17,077 bases of DNA from assembly GCA_002391065.1 (NCBI GenBank), contig DGRP01000038.1, positions 1 to 17,077 on the forward strand, written 5' to 3'. Every line of letters starts with the position of its first letter. Within the stretch, counting starts at the first letter, position 1. Below are positions 7,724 to 14,330 of the stretch, piece by piece. This DNA comes from Ruminococcus sp. UBA4385 (GTDB lineage Bacteria; Bacillota_A; Clostridia; Oscillospirales; Ruminococcaceae). A program made the position numbers and the translations under genes. The notes beneath the pieces were generated by a model, which was not told where the DNA came from, ran no database searches, and saw only the letters and a program-made list of their open reading frames with translations.

Positions 7724-7768
7724 ATTGACAGTAAGAACATTATATCACTATAAGTTCTTACTGTCAAT
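7724..7768. promoter_or_regulatory. promoter embedded in a 45-bp dyad upstream of the lipoprotein operon
   Basis: On the minus strand, TTGACA (7767-7762), 17 bp, then TATAAT (7744-7739) preceded by TG (extended -10). The start is expected near 7732. The same DNA is a dyad: ATTGACAGTAAGAAC (7724-7738) and its exact inverse (7754-7768). The symmetry continues inward as TTATA/TATAA around TCAC after a one-base offset. One arm covers the -35 box and the other covers the transcription start, so this looks like a repressor operator. Read-through RNA from pyrD would fold here, but there is no T-run, so it is not a clear terminator. Confidence 0.8.
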
Positions 7769-7821
7769 GATAGATAGTTAAATATTATTATTATATATCC
7801 GAGGATTTTTATACAAAATCA

Positions 7822-8736
7822 TTACCAGGGCTTTACTGTTCCGACAATTTCGGATATGTTTGAAATGTTATTATCAATGCAGAACCTTTCAAGCCCTTCA
7901 ATTACTTTTACAGGAGTAAAAGGATCAGCAAATATTGCAGCACCGATTTGTACCGCACTTGCTCCAGCCATCATAATTTCGACTGCATCTTCCCATGTTG
8001 CTATGCCGCCCATTCCCATTACAGGAATATTTACTGCATTTGCAACCTGCCATACCATTCTTACAGCTACAGGGAACACAGCAGGACCTGAAAGTCCGCC
8101 TACGTTGTTTTTGAGAATCGGTCTGCCGGTTTTTATGTCTATTCTCATTCCAAGCAGTGTATTAATGAGAGAAACAGCGTCAGCTCCGTTTGCTTCAACG
8201 CTTTTTGCTATCTCGGTAATGCTGGTTACGTTAGGGGAGAGCTTAACCATTAACGGCTTTTTAGTAGCCTCTCTGACAGCTTTTGTAACAGCACCGGCAA
8301 CATTACAGTCAGTACCAAAAGCGGCTCCGCCCTGTTTTACATTAGGGCAGGAAATGTTTAGCTCTATCATTTCAACATCGGTCTCATCAACCTTAGCTGC
8401 AAGCTCAGCACATTCTTCTACGGTTGAGCCAGCAATATTAGCGATTACCACTATATCGCTCTTCCTGAGGTTTGGCAGTTCATAATTAATAAACTTATCA
8501 ACACCGCCGTTCTGAAGACCTACAGAATTAAGCATTCCGCTTGGAGTTTCTGCAACTCTTGGACCGGGATTTCCTTCTCTTCTGTGCAGAGTTGTACCCT
8601 TAACAGAAATACCACCCAACATAGAAAGAGGATACAAGCTTTCGTATTCTCTTCCATATCCGTATGTACCGCTTGCAGGAATTACAGGGTTTTTGAATTT
8701 CACTCCGCAGAAATTAGTTTCAAGTCTGTTACTCAT
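7822..8736 (-). CDS. pyrD: dihydroorotate dehydrogenase B, catalytic subunit
   Basis: FMN-containing TIM-barrel enzyme of 304 aa that oxidises dihydroorotate to orotate in pyrimidine synthesis. It belongs to class 1B, which works with PyrK and NAD+ in the cytosol. Visible: substrate-side NPVIPASGTYGYG near the start, ELNISCPNVKQGG with the catalytic base Cys130 (class 1 uses Cys where class 2 uses Ser), VKLSPNVT (FMN lysine region), and the phosphate-binding MGMGGIATWEDAVEIMMAGASAVQIGAA near the end. The ATG at 8736 is chosen because GAGGAGGTGG is 7 nt upstream and the protein then starts MSNRLET; the open frame continues upstream without support. It overlaps the end of pyrK by 8 bp, so the two subunits are translationally coupled. 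Confidence 0.96.
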   Translation of the reverse strand: MSNRLETNFCGVKFKNPVIPASGTYGYGREYESLYPLSMLGGISVKGTTLHRREGNPGPRVAETPSGMLNSVGLQNGGVDKFINYELPNLRKSDIVVIANIAGSTVEECAELAAKVDETDVEMIELNISCPNVKQGGAAFGTDCNVAGAVTKAVREATKKPLMVKLSPNVTSITEIAKSVEANGADAVSLINTLLGMRIDIKTGRPILKNNVGGLSGPAVFPVAVRMVWQVANAVNIPVMGMGGIATWEDAVEIMMAGASAVQIGAAIFADPFTPVKVIEGLERFCIDNNISNISEIVGTVKPW

Positions 8737-9502
8737 CAAAAACCACCTCCTCGCTGTTAAATACAGGTCCGTCTTTGCAAACGTGAGAATTGAACTCTTC
8801 TCCGTTTTTGACAGTTTTACATACGCATACAAGGCAAGCGCCTACACCGCAGGCCATTCTTTGCTCTAGTGAAACTTGACACTCTATATTGTATTCCTTA
8901 CATATTGCTGTAACATTTTTAAGCATTACCATTGGTCCGCAGGAATAAACTATATCAGGTTTAGAAGCTTCTATTTCAGCTTTGAGAGCCTCGGTAACAA
9001 AGCCCTTTATTCCGGCCGAGCCGTCATCTGTACAGAGCACATTTTTAGCACCGATCGAAGTAATATCGTCTTGTAAAATTACTGCCGCCATATTTCTGAA
9101 GCCTGAAATAACAACCGCATTTTGACCGTACTTTTTTGCAATTGAAATCATTGGAGGAGTTCCTATTCCTCCGCCTACGCAAATTGCTTTTTTGCCCTTT
9201 TCAAGTACTTTGAAACCATTTCCGAGAGGAGCTATCAGGTCAATACTATCGCCTTTATTAAGCTCTGCGAGCTTTTCGGTTCCTTTTCCTCTGATCTCAA
9301 AAACCAGTCTGATAGTACCTTTTTCTTTGTCTATATTGCAGATAGAGATCGGTCTTCTGAGGAAGAACCCTTCTGCAGAGGCCTGGACAAATTGTCCCGG
9401 CTCAGCAAGCTCCGCGACCTCAGGACATAATATCTCAAAATCATAAATGCCTTTTGCAAGGTTTTTCTTTTCAATTATTTGGAAATTTCCCTGCTTGTAC
9501 AT
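8729..9502 (-). CDS. pyrK: dihydroorotate dehydrogenase B, electron-transfer subunit
   Basis: FAD and [2Fe-2S] protein of 257 aa that passes electrons from PyrD's FMN to NAD+. The N-terminal FAD domain has RRPISI (49-54), the flavin-binding pattern of the ferredoxin-reductase family. The NAD domain begins with GGGIGTPP (about 109-116). The C-terminal iron-sulfur cluster uses Cys218, Cys223, Cys226 and Cys242 (C-x4-C-x2-C-x15-C), as in Lactococcus PyrK. The start ATG follows AGGAG at 8-9 nt. It is the first gene of the pyrK-pyrD unit, with a consensus promoter and a leader of about 25 nt. That leader is too short for a PyrR attenuator, so repression by UMP through PyrR cannot act here in the Bacillus manner. 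Confidence 0.95.
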   Translation of the reverse strand: MYKQGNFQIIEKKNLAKGIYDFEILCPEVAELAEPGQFVQASAEGFFLRRPISICNIDKEKGTIRLVFEIRGKGTEKLAELNKGDSIDLIAPLGNGFKVLEKGKKAICVGGGIGTPPMISIAKKYGQNAVVISGFRNMAAVILQDDITSIGAKNVLCTDDGSAGIKGFVTEALKAEIEASKPDIVYSCGPMVMLKNVTAICKEYNIECQVSLEQRMACGVGACLVCVCKTVKNGEEFNSHVCKDGPVFNSEEVVFDE

Positions 9503-9533
9503 CTTATCACTCCTGTCAGTAAATCTTTATATT

Positions 9534-9562
9534 ATTATATCTCAAATAGAAGTGAATGTCAA
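9534..9562 (-). promoter_or_regulatory. consensus promoter of pyrK-pyrD
   Basis: Minus strand TTGACA (9562-9557), exactly 17 bp, TATAAT (9539-9534). The start is expected near 9527, 25 nt before the pyrK ATG. No hairpin, attenuator or dyad is visible in the leader. Confidence 0.88.
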
Positions 9563-9580
9563 GAATATGTATTTTGGATA

Positions 9581-10294
9581 TTATTCTGTAATGAATGATT
9601 CAGCGACTGCATAGATAAATCTGCTGTTTGAAGGCTTAAATGATGGTGTGATAGCATAGATTCCGAAGTATTTAATAAGTTCGGTCTCAGGTATCTTGTC
9701 CCACGAGTTATTGACAACGGTTCTTATGCTTCTCTCAACAGAGCCAGTAGAAACCTTATGCTTTTTTGCAATCAAAGGATATATTGATTTTGTCAGACTC
9801 AGATTCTCATCTTGATTAGAGATTATAAGTTCAACAGCATCAATAAGATATTTATATCCTATATAGTTAGGTGCTACACAAAGCTCTCTGAGTGCAGTTC
9901 TGATACCTGATGCTTCTGACGCAGTATTTCTCTTTTTTGTTTTACCACAAGCTATATCTTCTAAAATGATTCTGCATATTTCATCTGTAGAATCTGTATG
10001 AGAAACTATGCGGTCAATACGTTCGGATACAGGATCAATGTCGCTGATTTTGTCGGGCGCTGAGTAGATAAGAGTATATGAGTGCCCGTAATTTTCATTG
10101 ATATGCTTCAGAAGAGATTTCCTTTCTTTCATGCTTTGTTCTACGAAAAGCATATCGGGGCAGCAGCTTGAATATCTGCTGAGAAGTATAAACGGATCAT
10201 CTTTTGCGGTAAACACAGTTAGTCCTTTGCTTTCCAGTTCTGCCTTGAGACCAAGTCTTTCATTCACGCTATTGTCAATCAGGATTGTTGTCAT
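9581..10294 (-). CDS. Spo0A-like response regulator with degenerate receiver domain
   Basis: Two-domain protein of 237 aa. The C-terminal part (about 125-235) matches the Spo0A DNA-binding domain: IAKKHKVSTGSVERSIR (recognition helix around Val186-Arg191; Spo0A has VERAIR), a tryptophan soon after (NNSWDK), and a final SNSRFIYAVAE close to Spo0A's TNSEFIAMVAD. The N-terminal part (1-110) has receiver-like order (TTILID, PDMLFVE, TLIYSA, DRIVSHTD) but lacks the phosphorylation set. The acidic pair is reduced to Asp7, the acceptor Asp is Glu52, and the Lys near strand 5 is absent. It is therefore unlikely to be phosphorylated and may be constitutively active or sense something else. The start follows GGAGA at a long spacing of about 11 nt. 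It is probably a paralogue, with a true Spo0A elsewhere. Target genes unknown. Confidence 0.85.
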   Translation of the reverse strand: MTTILIDNSVNERLGLKAELESKGLTVFTAKDDPFILLSRYSSCCPDMLFVEQSMKERKSLLKHINENYGHSYTLIYSAPDKISDIDPVSERIDRIVSHTDSTDEICRIILEDIACGKTKKRNTASEASGIRTALRELCVAPNYIGYKYLIDAVELIISNQDENLSLTKSIYPLIAKKHKVSTGSVERSIRTVVNNSWDKIPETELIKYFGIYAITPSFKPSNSRFIYAVAESFITE

Positions 10295-10312
10295 AAACTA
10301 TCATTCTCCAAA

Positions 10313-10344
10313 TAAAAAATAGTGCTTTCTTTTGAAAGCACTAT
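10313..10344 (-). terminator. intrinsic terminator in the leader of the Spo0A-like gene
   Basis: On the minus strand, an 11-bp perfect stem ATAGTGCTTTC/GAAAGCACTAT with an AAAA loop is followed by a T-run (TTTTTTATTT). It lies about 20 nt before the Spo0A-like start codon and 222 bp after the stop of the AraC-GGDEF gene. It could end that upstream transcript or act as an attenuator. Confidence 0.75.
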
Positions 10345-10345
10345 A

Positions 10346-10374
10346 ATTATACAATTTTATCCTGATAATTTCAA
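10346..10374 (-). promoter_or_regulatory. promoter of the Spo0A-like gene
   Basis: Minus strand TTGAAA (10374-10369), 17 bp, TATAAT (10351-10346). The start is expected near 10339, inside the 5' arm of the terminator hairpin, so transcripts from here keep only a 6-bp stem at their 5' end. Upstream, three ATTATA-type blocks recur every 10-11 bp. Confidence 0.65.
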
Positions 10375-10461
10375 TATAATTCGATATAATTTAACGAAAT
10401 ATCCATAATATATTCAGCTTTTGCGGAATGGCAGATGCCGCATTAATAGTTTGTTCACCAA

Positions 10462-10512
10462 AATTGTCGCTTTCTGTCGATATATTTATGATAATTGTCT
10501 GCTTTTGTCGAT
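10462..10512. repeat. two phased copies of a 0A-box-like pair
   Basis: Two 20-bp copies of AATTGTC-N6-TGTCGAT lie at 10462-10481 and 10493-10512, 31 bp apart (about three helical turns). Each holds two TGTC cores 10 bp apart, at 10465/10475 and 10496/10506. TGTCGAT matches the Spo0A box TGTCGAA at 6 of 7 positions; the other cores are weaker. They sit in the 272-bp gap between the two regulator genes, upstream of the Spo0A-like gene. A possible extra -10 (TATAAT on the minus strand, 10516-10511) overlaps the last box. The rest of the gap (10380-10461, 10513-10566) shows nothing else I can name. Confidence 0.6.
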
Positions 10513-10566
10513 TATATCGCTTAGAACCGGAATTTAAATATTAAGATAAAAGATTTAAGTTCAAAT

Positions 10567-11403
10567 TTATCCCATGAACTCAACTTTTCCGGAACTTCTG
10601 GCTTTCTCCATAACTTCATCAAAGTCATTGCAAAGCTTTGAGTACTTCAGCTTTTTATCAATGATTATTGCACCGCAGCGCATGGAAACTTCTACTTCTC
10701 CGCCGCTGTATGAAGTCTTTTCTCCATTATGGGTAATAACCTTTTCAGCTATGGACATAACATAATTCTTATCAAAGCTTTCGGTAATCATAACAAACTC
10801 ATCTCCGCCCATTCTCAGACAGAGCATATTATCATCGGCTGCTTCATTGATGCGTCTGAACGCTTCGATCAGCACCATATCACCGGCTTTATTGCCAAGC
10901 TCATTATTAATTACCATAAGGTTCTGAACATCAAAGCAAAGTACATAAGTACCTGACTGTGATCTTAAATAGTCATAGAATTCGCTTACATCAAACTTTT
11001 TATTATTCATAATAACATCTCCTTCAAGATATTCGGGATTGAGCCTCGGGAAGAGTATGGCATTTCCCTTCCACTCCTTTTTGAAGCGGGAAGGGGAGAT
11101 GCCCCATACATTAGTAAAGGCTCTTGTAAACACCTCATGAGAGTTATAGCCGTACTTCATTGCAGCATCAAGAACAGAAATGTCATTCTGGAGCATATCC
11201 TTGCCGGCAAGAGTTATTCTTCTCTTGGTAATATACTCTTTGATGCTGAGATGTGTACAGTATTTCCACGTTTTCTGTAAAGAAGACAGCGAACAGTAGC
11301 AATTTGAAGCAATATCGTTCTGAGAAAATTCATCGGTAAGATGTGCTTCGATATAGTCGAGCGCTGTTACAAACAGAATGAAGCTGTTCTCATAAACTCT
11401 CAT
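10567..11403 (-). CDS. AraC-type regulator fused to a GGDEF domain
   Basis: 278 aa with an unusual order. An AraC/XylS DNA-binding domain comes first (about 10-112; second helix-turn-helix AAMKYGYNSHEVFTRAFTN with GISPSRFKKEW), and a GGDEF diguanylate-cyclase-like domain follows (about 145-275). There is no ligand-binding domain before the AraC part. The GGDEF part keeps the expected active-site residues: Asp158 (FDVQN), Asn166 (VINNELG), Asp175 (AGDMVL) and the signature GGDEF at 199-203. It lacks the RxxD inhibitory site and the Lys of the usual FKxIND. It could make cyclic di-GMP, or bind a nucleotide to control DNA binding. The start ATG follows AGGAG. I find no convincing promoter in the 120 bp upstream. 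Cytosolic; targets unknown. Confidence 0.87.
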   Translation of the reverse strand: MRVYENSFILFVTALDYIEAHLTDEFSQNDIASNCYCSLSSLQKTWKYCTHLSIKEYITKRRITLAGKDMLQNDISVLDAAMKYGYNSHEVFTRAFTNVWGISPSRFKKEWKGNAILFPRLNPEYLEGDVIMNNKKFDVSEFYDYLRSQSGTYVLCFDVQNLMVINNELGNKAGDMVLIEAFRRINEAADDNMLCLRMGGDEFVMITESFDKNYVMSIAEKVITHNGEKTSYSGGEVEVSMRCGAIIIDKKLKYSKLCNDFDEVMEKARSSGKVEFMG

Positions 11404-11418
11404 AAAAATCTCCTGATA

Positions 11419-11430
11419 AGTAACGTTACT
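11419..11430. promoter_or_regulatory. 12-bp perfect palindrome upstream of the AraC-GGDEF gene
   Basis: AGTAACGTTACT lies between the expected promoter region and the AGGAG ribosome site. It is a possible operator in the 5' leader. A second inverted pair, TTTGAGT (11473-11479) and ACTCAAA (11497-11503), lies further upstream and has no T-run on the minus strand. The 120-bp gap holds nothing else clear. Confidence 0.35.
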
Positions 11431-11523
11431 ATGATAATACTATAACATAATTATAATGAGATTTCTTGATTTTTTGAGTAAAATACATAATTACCCACTC
11501 AAATTCCGAACGGATATATGTTA

Positions 11524-12462
11524 TTACTCAGGGAGTGCAATCTTAGGAAGGAAAGAAATAATATCCTCCTTCATTCTGATAACCTCACGTCTTGCAGCTT
11601 TTGCAAAGTCTTTTTCGTCACAGTCCTTTTCTTTCTTGTAGGCGCACATTACACCTCTTGATGAGTTTACAATAGCACCGAGACCGTTTTTGTCAAATGC
11701 GTGAGAAACGCCCTCAGCGCCGCCGCCCTGAGCACCGTAGCCGGGCACAAGGAAGAATGTATGAGGCAGAGCAGCACGCATTTCTGTAAGCTGCTCAGGA
11801 TATGTAGCGCCAACTACAGCACCAACACCTGAATAGCCGTATTTACCCATATCGTTTTTACCCCAGCGTTCGCACATATCGCCGACAGTAGCATAAACAG
11901 TCTTGTTACCGATCATAAGGTCCTGAAGCTCTCCGCTGGATTTATTTGAAGTTTTTACAAGCACATAAATGCCCTTATCGTATTTTTTGCACATCTCAAG
12001 CAGCGGGTCAATTCCATCAGAGCCAAGATATCCGTTTACGGTAAGTGCATCAGCACCGAATGCTTCTACGCTTTCGCCGCCAACGTCAGTAAGACCAAGA
12101 TGAGCAGCAGCATACGCTTCCATTGTAGCGCCAATATCGTTACGTTTTCCGTCAGTGATGACAAACATTCCTTTTTCTTTAGCGTACTGTATTGTCTTGT
12201 AAAGAGTCTTTACGCCTTCATATCCATACATCTCATAATATGCTGCCTGAGGCTTTATTGCGGGGCAGATATCATGGATCTCGTCTATGATTTCTTTATT
12301 AAACTGCAGAATTGCTCTGGCAGCACCTTTTAGAGTCTTGCCATACTTTTTGAACTTTTTAGCCTTGATATACTCAGGCACATACTCAAGCTTCGGGTCA
12401 AGTCCTACAACCGAAGGATTCTGAGTTTTTACAATGTTTTCTATAAGTCTGTCAAAAGCCAT
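11524..12462 (-). CDS. pyrF: orotidine-5'-phosphate decarboxylase (PyrF, long type)
   Basis: Cytosolic TIM-barrel enzyme of 312 aa that converts OMP to UMP, the last step of de novo pyrimidine synthesis. Its length and the pattern FVITDGKRNDIGATMEAY place it in the longer OMP decarboxylase type (about 270-310 aa), not the short Bacillus type of about 240 aa. The catalytic Asp-Lys-Asn-Asp set is at 104-109 (DGKRND, Lys106). The phosphate loop PGYGAQGGG and the final NSSRGVM are also typical. The ATG follows AAGAGG. It starts 21 bp after pyrC, so both are probably one transcript. No clear terminator follows it. Confidence 0.95.
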   Translation of the reverse strand: MAFDRLIENIVKTQNPSVVGLDPKLEYVPEYIKAKKFKKYGKTLKGAARAILQFNKEIIDEIHDICPAIKPQAAYYEMYGYEGVKTLYKTIQYAKEKGMFVITDGKRNDIGATMEAYAAAHLGLTDVGGESVEAFGADALTVNGYLGSDGIDPLLEMCKKYDKGIYVLVKTSNKSSGELQDLMIGNKTVYATVGDMCERWGKNDMGKYGYSGVGAVVGATYPEQLTEMRAALPHTFFLVPGYGAQGGGAEGVSHAFDKNGLGAIVNSSRGVMCAYKKEKDCDEKDFAKAARREVIRMKEDIISFLPKIALPE

Positions 12463-12483
12463 TTTTATACCTCTTTCTGATAA

Positions 12484-13752
12484 TTATAGCTGATATACGA
12501 GTTTTCCGCCGCAAATAGTATACAGGTTCTTACCCTTGAGCTTTTCACCTTTAAACACCGTGTTCTTGCTTTTTGAATTAAGCTCAGATGGTATTACCTC
12601 CCACTCAAGATCGGGATCAAAAATGCAAAGATCAGCGGTCTGTCCGACTTCGATTTTAACAGGAGGAATGCCCATGATCTTTCTGGGGTTAATCGACATT
12701 ATCTGAGCAATTTTTGAGAGATCAGCTTTTCCTGTATGATAAAGCTTTGTAAGTGTAGCAGCAAGAGATGTCTCAAGGCCGACTACGCCATTAGGAGCTT
12801 TCTCAAAATCAGCTTTTTCTTCGGCTGAATGAGGAGCATGATCTGTGATTATACAGTCAATAGTTCCGTCAAGAACTGCCTCTAAAACAGCCTTTCTGTC
12901 ATCCTCTGTTCTGAGAGGTGGCGACATTCTGAAGTCAGCATCTCTTGCAAGAAGTTTTTCATCAGTGAAATAGAAATAATGCGGAGCTGTTTCACAGGTT
13001 ACTTTTACACCGTCATTTTTAGCCGCACGAATTATATTCACGCTTCCTCTTGTGGATACATGACAAATGTGTATTCGGGCATTACAGCTCATCGCAAGAC
13101 AAATCTCACGAGCAGTTATATAATCCTCGGAAGCTCTATCCATGCCTTTAACACCAAGCTGCTCAGATATTCTGCCCTTATTCATAATACCGCCGTTGAT
13201 GATTTTAAGGTCCTCACAATGAGAAGCAACAAGCAGACCGTTTTCATTTGTTTTTTCTATTGCCTGTCTCATTATTTCTGCATTCTCAACAGGTCTCCCG
13301 TCATCGGAGATCATTTTAACTCCAGCGGCAATAAGCTCTTCATAATCGCAGAGCTCTTCACCCATCATACCTTTGGTAACGCAGGCAATCGGATAGATAT
13401 TAATACCCGTCTGACGAGCCTTATCAATTATGTATCCGACCTTTTCGGCGTTGTCAATTGCAGGCTTTGTATTAGGCATACAAGCAACACCTGTAAAGCC
13501 GCCAGCCTTTGCAGCATTAGCGCCTGTTATAAGATCCTCTTTATAGGTCAGACCGGGGTCACGGAAATGAACGTGCATATCAAACAGCCCGGGCAGAACA
13601 CAAAGTCTGCCCTTGCCGTCAATTACCCTGCTGAACTCAGCATCTGATTTTCCGATCTTTTTGATTATACCGTCTGATATCTCAATATCAGTGATTTCAT
13701 CAAGACCGCATTGAGGATCACAAACATAAACGTTCTTTATCAGTAATTCCAT
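12484..13752 (-). CDS. pyrC: dihydroorotase
   Basis: Zinc amidohydrolase of 422 aa that closes carbamoyl-aspartate to dihydroorotate, the third step of pyrimidine synthesis. It is of the long type (about 420-430 aa), as in Bacillus PyrC. Metal ligands visible: His60 and His62 in DMHVHFRDPG, Asp in SDDGRP, His in ASHCEDL, His in IHICHVST, and Asp304 in ITDHAPHS. The substrate-binding FRDPG and NGVVGLET segments are present. The ATG at 13752 is the earliest in-frame start, since a TGA stands three codons upstream. It has no ribosome site at normal distance: the nearest GGAGG is 24 nt away, and an 8-codon ORF overlaps the start. It is followed closely by pyrF. Confidence 0.95.
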   Translation of the reverse strand: MELLIKNVYVCDPQCGLDEITDIEISDGIIKKIGKSDAEFSRVIDGKGRLCVLPGLFDMHVHFRDPGLTYKEDLITGANAAKAGGFTGVACMPNTKPAIDNAEKVGYIIDKARQTGINIYPIACVTKGMMGEELCDYEELIAAGVKMISDDGRPVENAEIMRQAIEKTNENGLLVASHCEDLKIINGGIMNKGRISEQLGVKGMDRASEDYITAREICLAMSCNARIHICHVSTRGSVNIIRAAKNDGVKVTCETAPHYFYFTDEKLLARDADFRMSPPLRTEDDRKAVLEAVLDGTIDCIITDHAPHSAEEKADFEKAPNGVVGLETSLAATLTKLYHTGKADLSKIAQIMSINPRKIMGIPPVKIEVGQTADLCIFDPDLEWEVIPSELNSKSKNTVFKGEKLKGKNLYTICGGKLVYQL

Positions 13753-13766
13753 AAGTTTTCAGGCAT
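13740..13766 (-). CDS. possible 8-codon leader ORF overlapping the pyrC start
   Basis: The minus strand reads ATG CCT GAA AAC TTA TGG AAT TAC TGA (MPENLWNY). It starts 10 nt after GGAGG (13781-13777), and the pyrC ATG lies inside it in another frame. A second ATG directly abutting the GGAGG would encode MAFNA, but has no spacing for the ribosome. Ribosomes finishing the small ORF could restart on pyrC, 13 nt back. Translation is not shown by sequence alone. Confidence 0.35.
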   Translation of the reverse strand: MPENLWNY

Positions 13767-13789
13767 TAAAAGCCATCCTCCGTTCTATT

Positions 13790-14311
13790 TTAGTTATGTC
13801 CACTGTAGAACGACTCGCCATAGTTCTCTCTGTCGCAGCTATAAACGAGATCGGTATTCTCGATAATAAACTTACAGCTTGCCTTCTTTTCTTCATCGGG
13901 AATATCTTTATTTTCCTTATCAGGGAGCTCAAGGCTCTTATAGGAAATAGTAGAGAAAAAGCCGAGCTTTGTACCAAGATCATAGGACTTGTCTATTTTA
14001 TTTGGCTTAAAGAGAATCTGTATTCTGTGATTATCTTCATCAATCTTGAACCAACCCTCAGCTATAGTGTGAGTGTCCTTGCCCTTTTTGTTAACCTCAG
14101 TCATTTTGAAAGCACCGGTTTTGTTCATAGCAAATCTGATACCCTGATCTTCATCAAGCCACGAACCGTAAATAAGCTCTCTCGAATCTCCCGATTTTGA
14201 AGGCTGACTGAAAATGTAAGTGCACACAAAAATTGCTGCAATTGCAATGATAAGGAAAATAATTCCTAAAATTGTAGATATAATCTTCTTTGCCAGACTT
14301 GGTTTCTTCAT
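13790..14311 (-). CDS. membrane-anchored protein of unknown function
   Basis: 173 aa, not recognised. The N-terminus is basic (MKKPSLAKK), then one hydrophobic helix (about 10-34), so the rest should lie outside the membrane. The outer part is about 140 residues, with a strand-rich pattern (LIYGSWLDEDQGIRFAMNKTGAFKM and AEGWFKIDEDNHRIQILF) that recalls small lipocalin-like beta-barrel domains starting with a GSW motif. This is only a resemblance. Two cysteines (CKF, YSCD) occur near the C-terminus. The ribosome site is AAGGCGG. It sits 19 bp after ilvD and 37 bp before pyrC, so it appears to be part of that transcript although it is not an obvious biosynthetic gene. Confidence 0.75.
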   Translation of the reverse strand: MKKPSLAKKIISTILGIIFLIIAIAAIFVCTYIFSQPSKSGDSRELIYGSWLDEDQGIRFAMNKTGAFKMTEVNKKGKDTHTIAEGWFKIDEDNHRIQILFKPNKIDKSYDLGTKLGFFSTISYKSLELPDKENKDIPDEEKKASCKFIIENTDLVYSCDRENYGESFYSGHN

Positions 14312-14330
14312 TGTAAAGACCGCCTTTCGT

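Noticed and set aside
7725..7754. Plus-strand promoter in the lipoprotein dyad (TTGACA at 7725)
   Set aside because: The symmetric TTGACA exists, but the matching -10 is only CTATAA or TATAAG, and any transcript would be antisense to pyrD. I treat it as a by-product of the dyad.
7856..8485. 209-codon open frame on the plus strand
   Set aside because: It is antisense to pyrD and Ala/Ser/Thr-rich, as expected from reading that gene backwards.
8737..8832. N-terminal extension of pyrD to 8832
   Set aside because: The open frame continues upstream inside pyrK, but the strong ribosome site and the normal PyrD N-terminus both place the start at 8736.
11473..11503. Inverted repeat TTTGAGT/ACTCAAA after pyrF as a terminator
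   Set aside because: On the minus strand the second arm is followed by A residues, not T residues, and the loop is long (17 nt). It does not look like an intrinsic terminator for pyrF.
12979..13647. 222-codon open frame on the plus strand
   Set aside because: It is antisense to pyrC, has no family motif, and its composition is that of a shadow frame.
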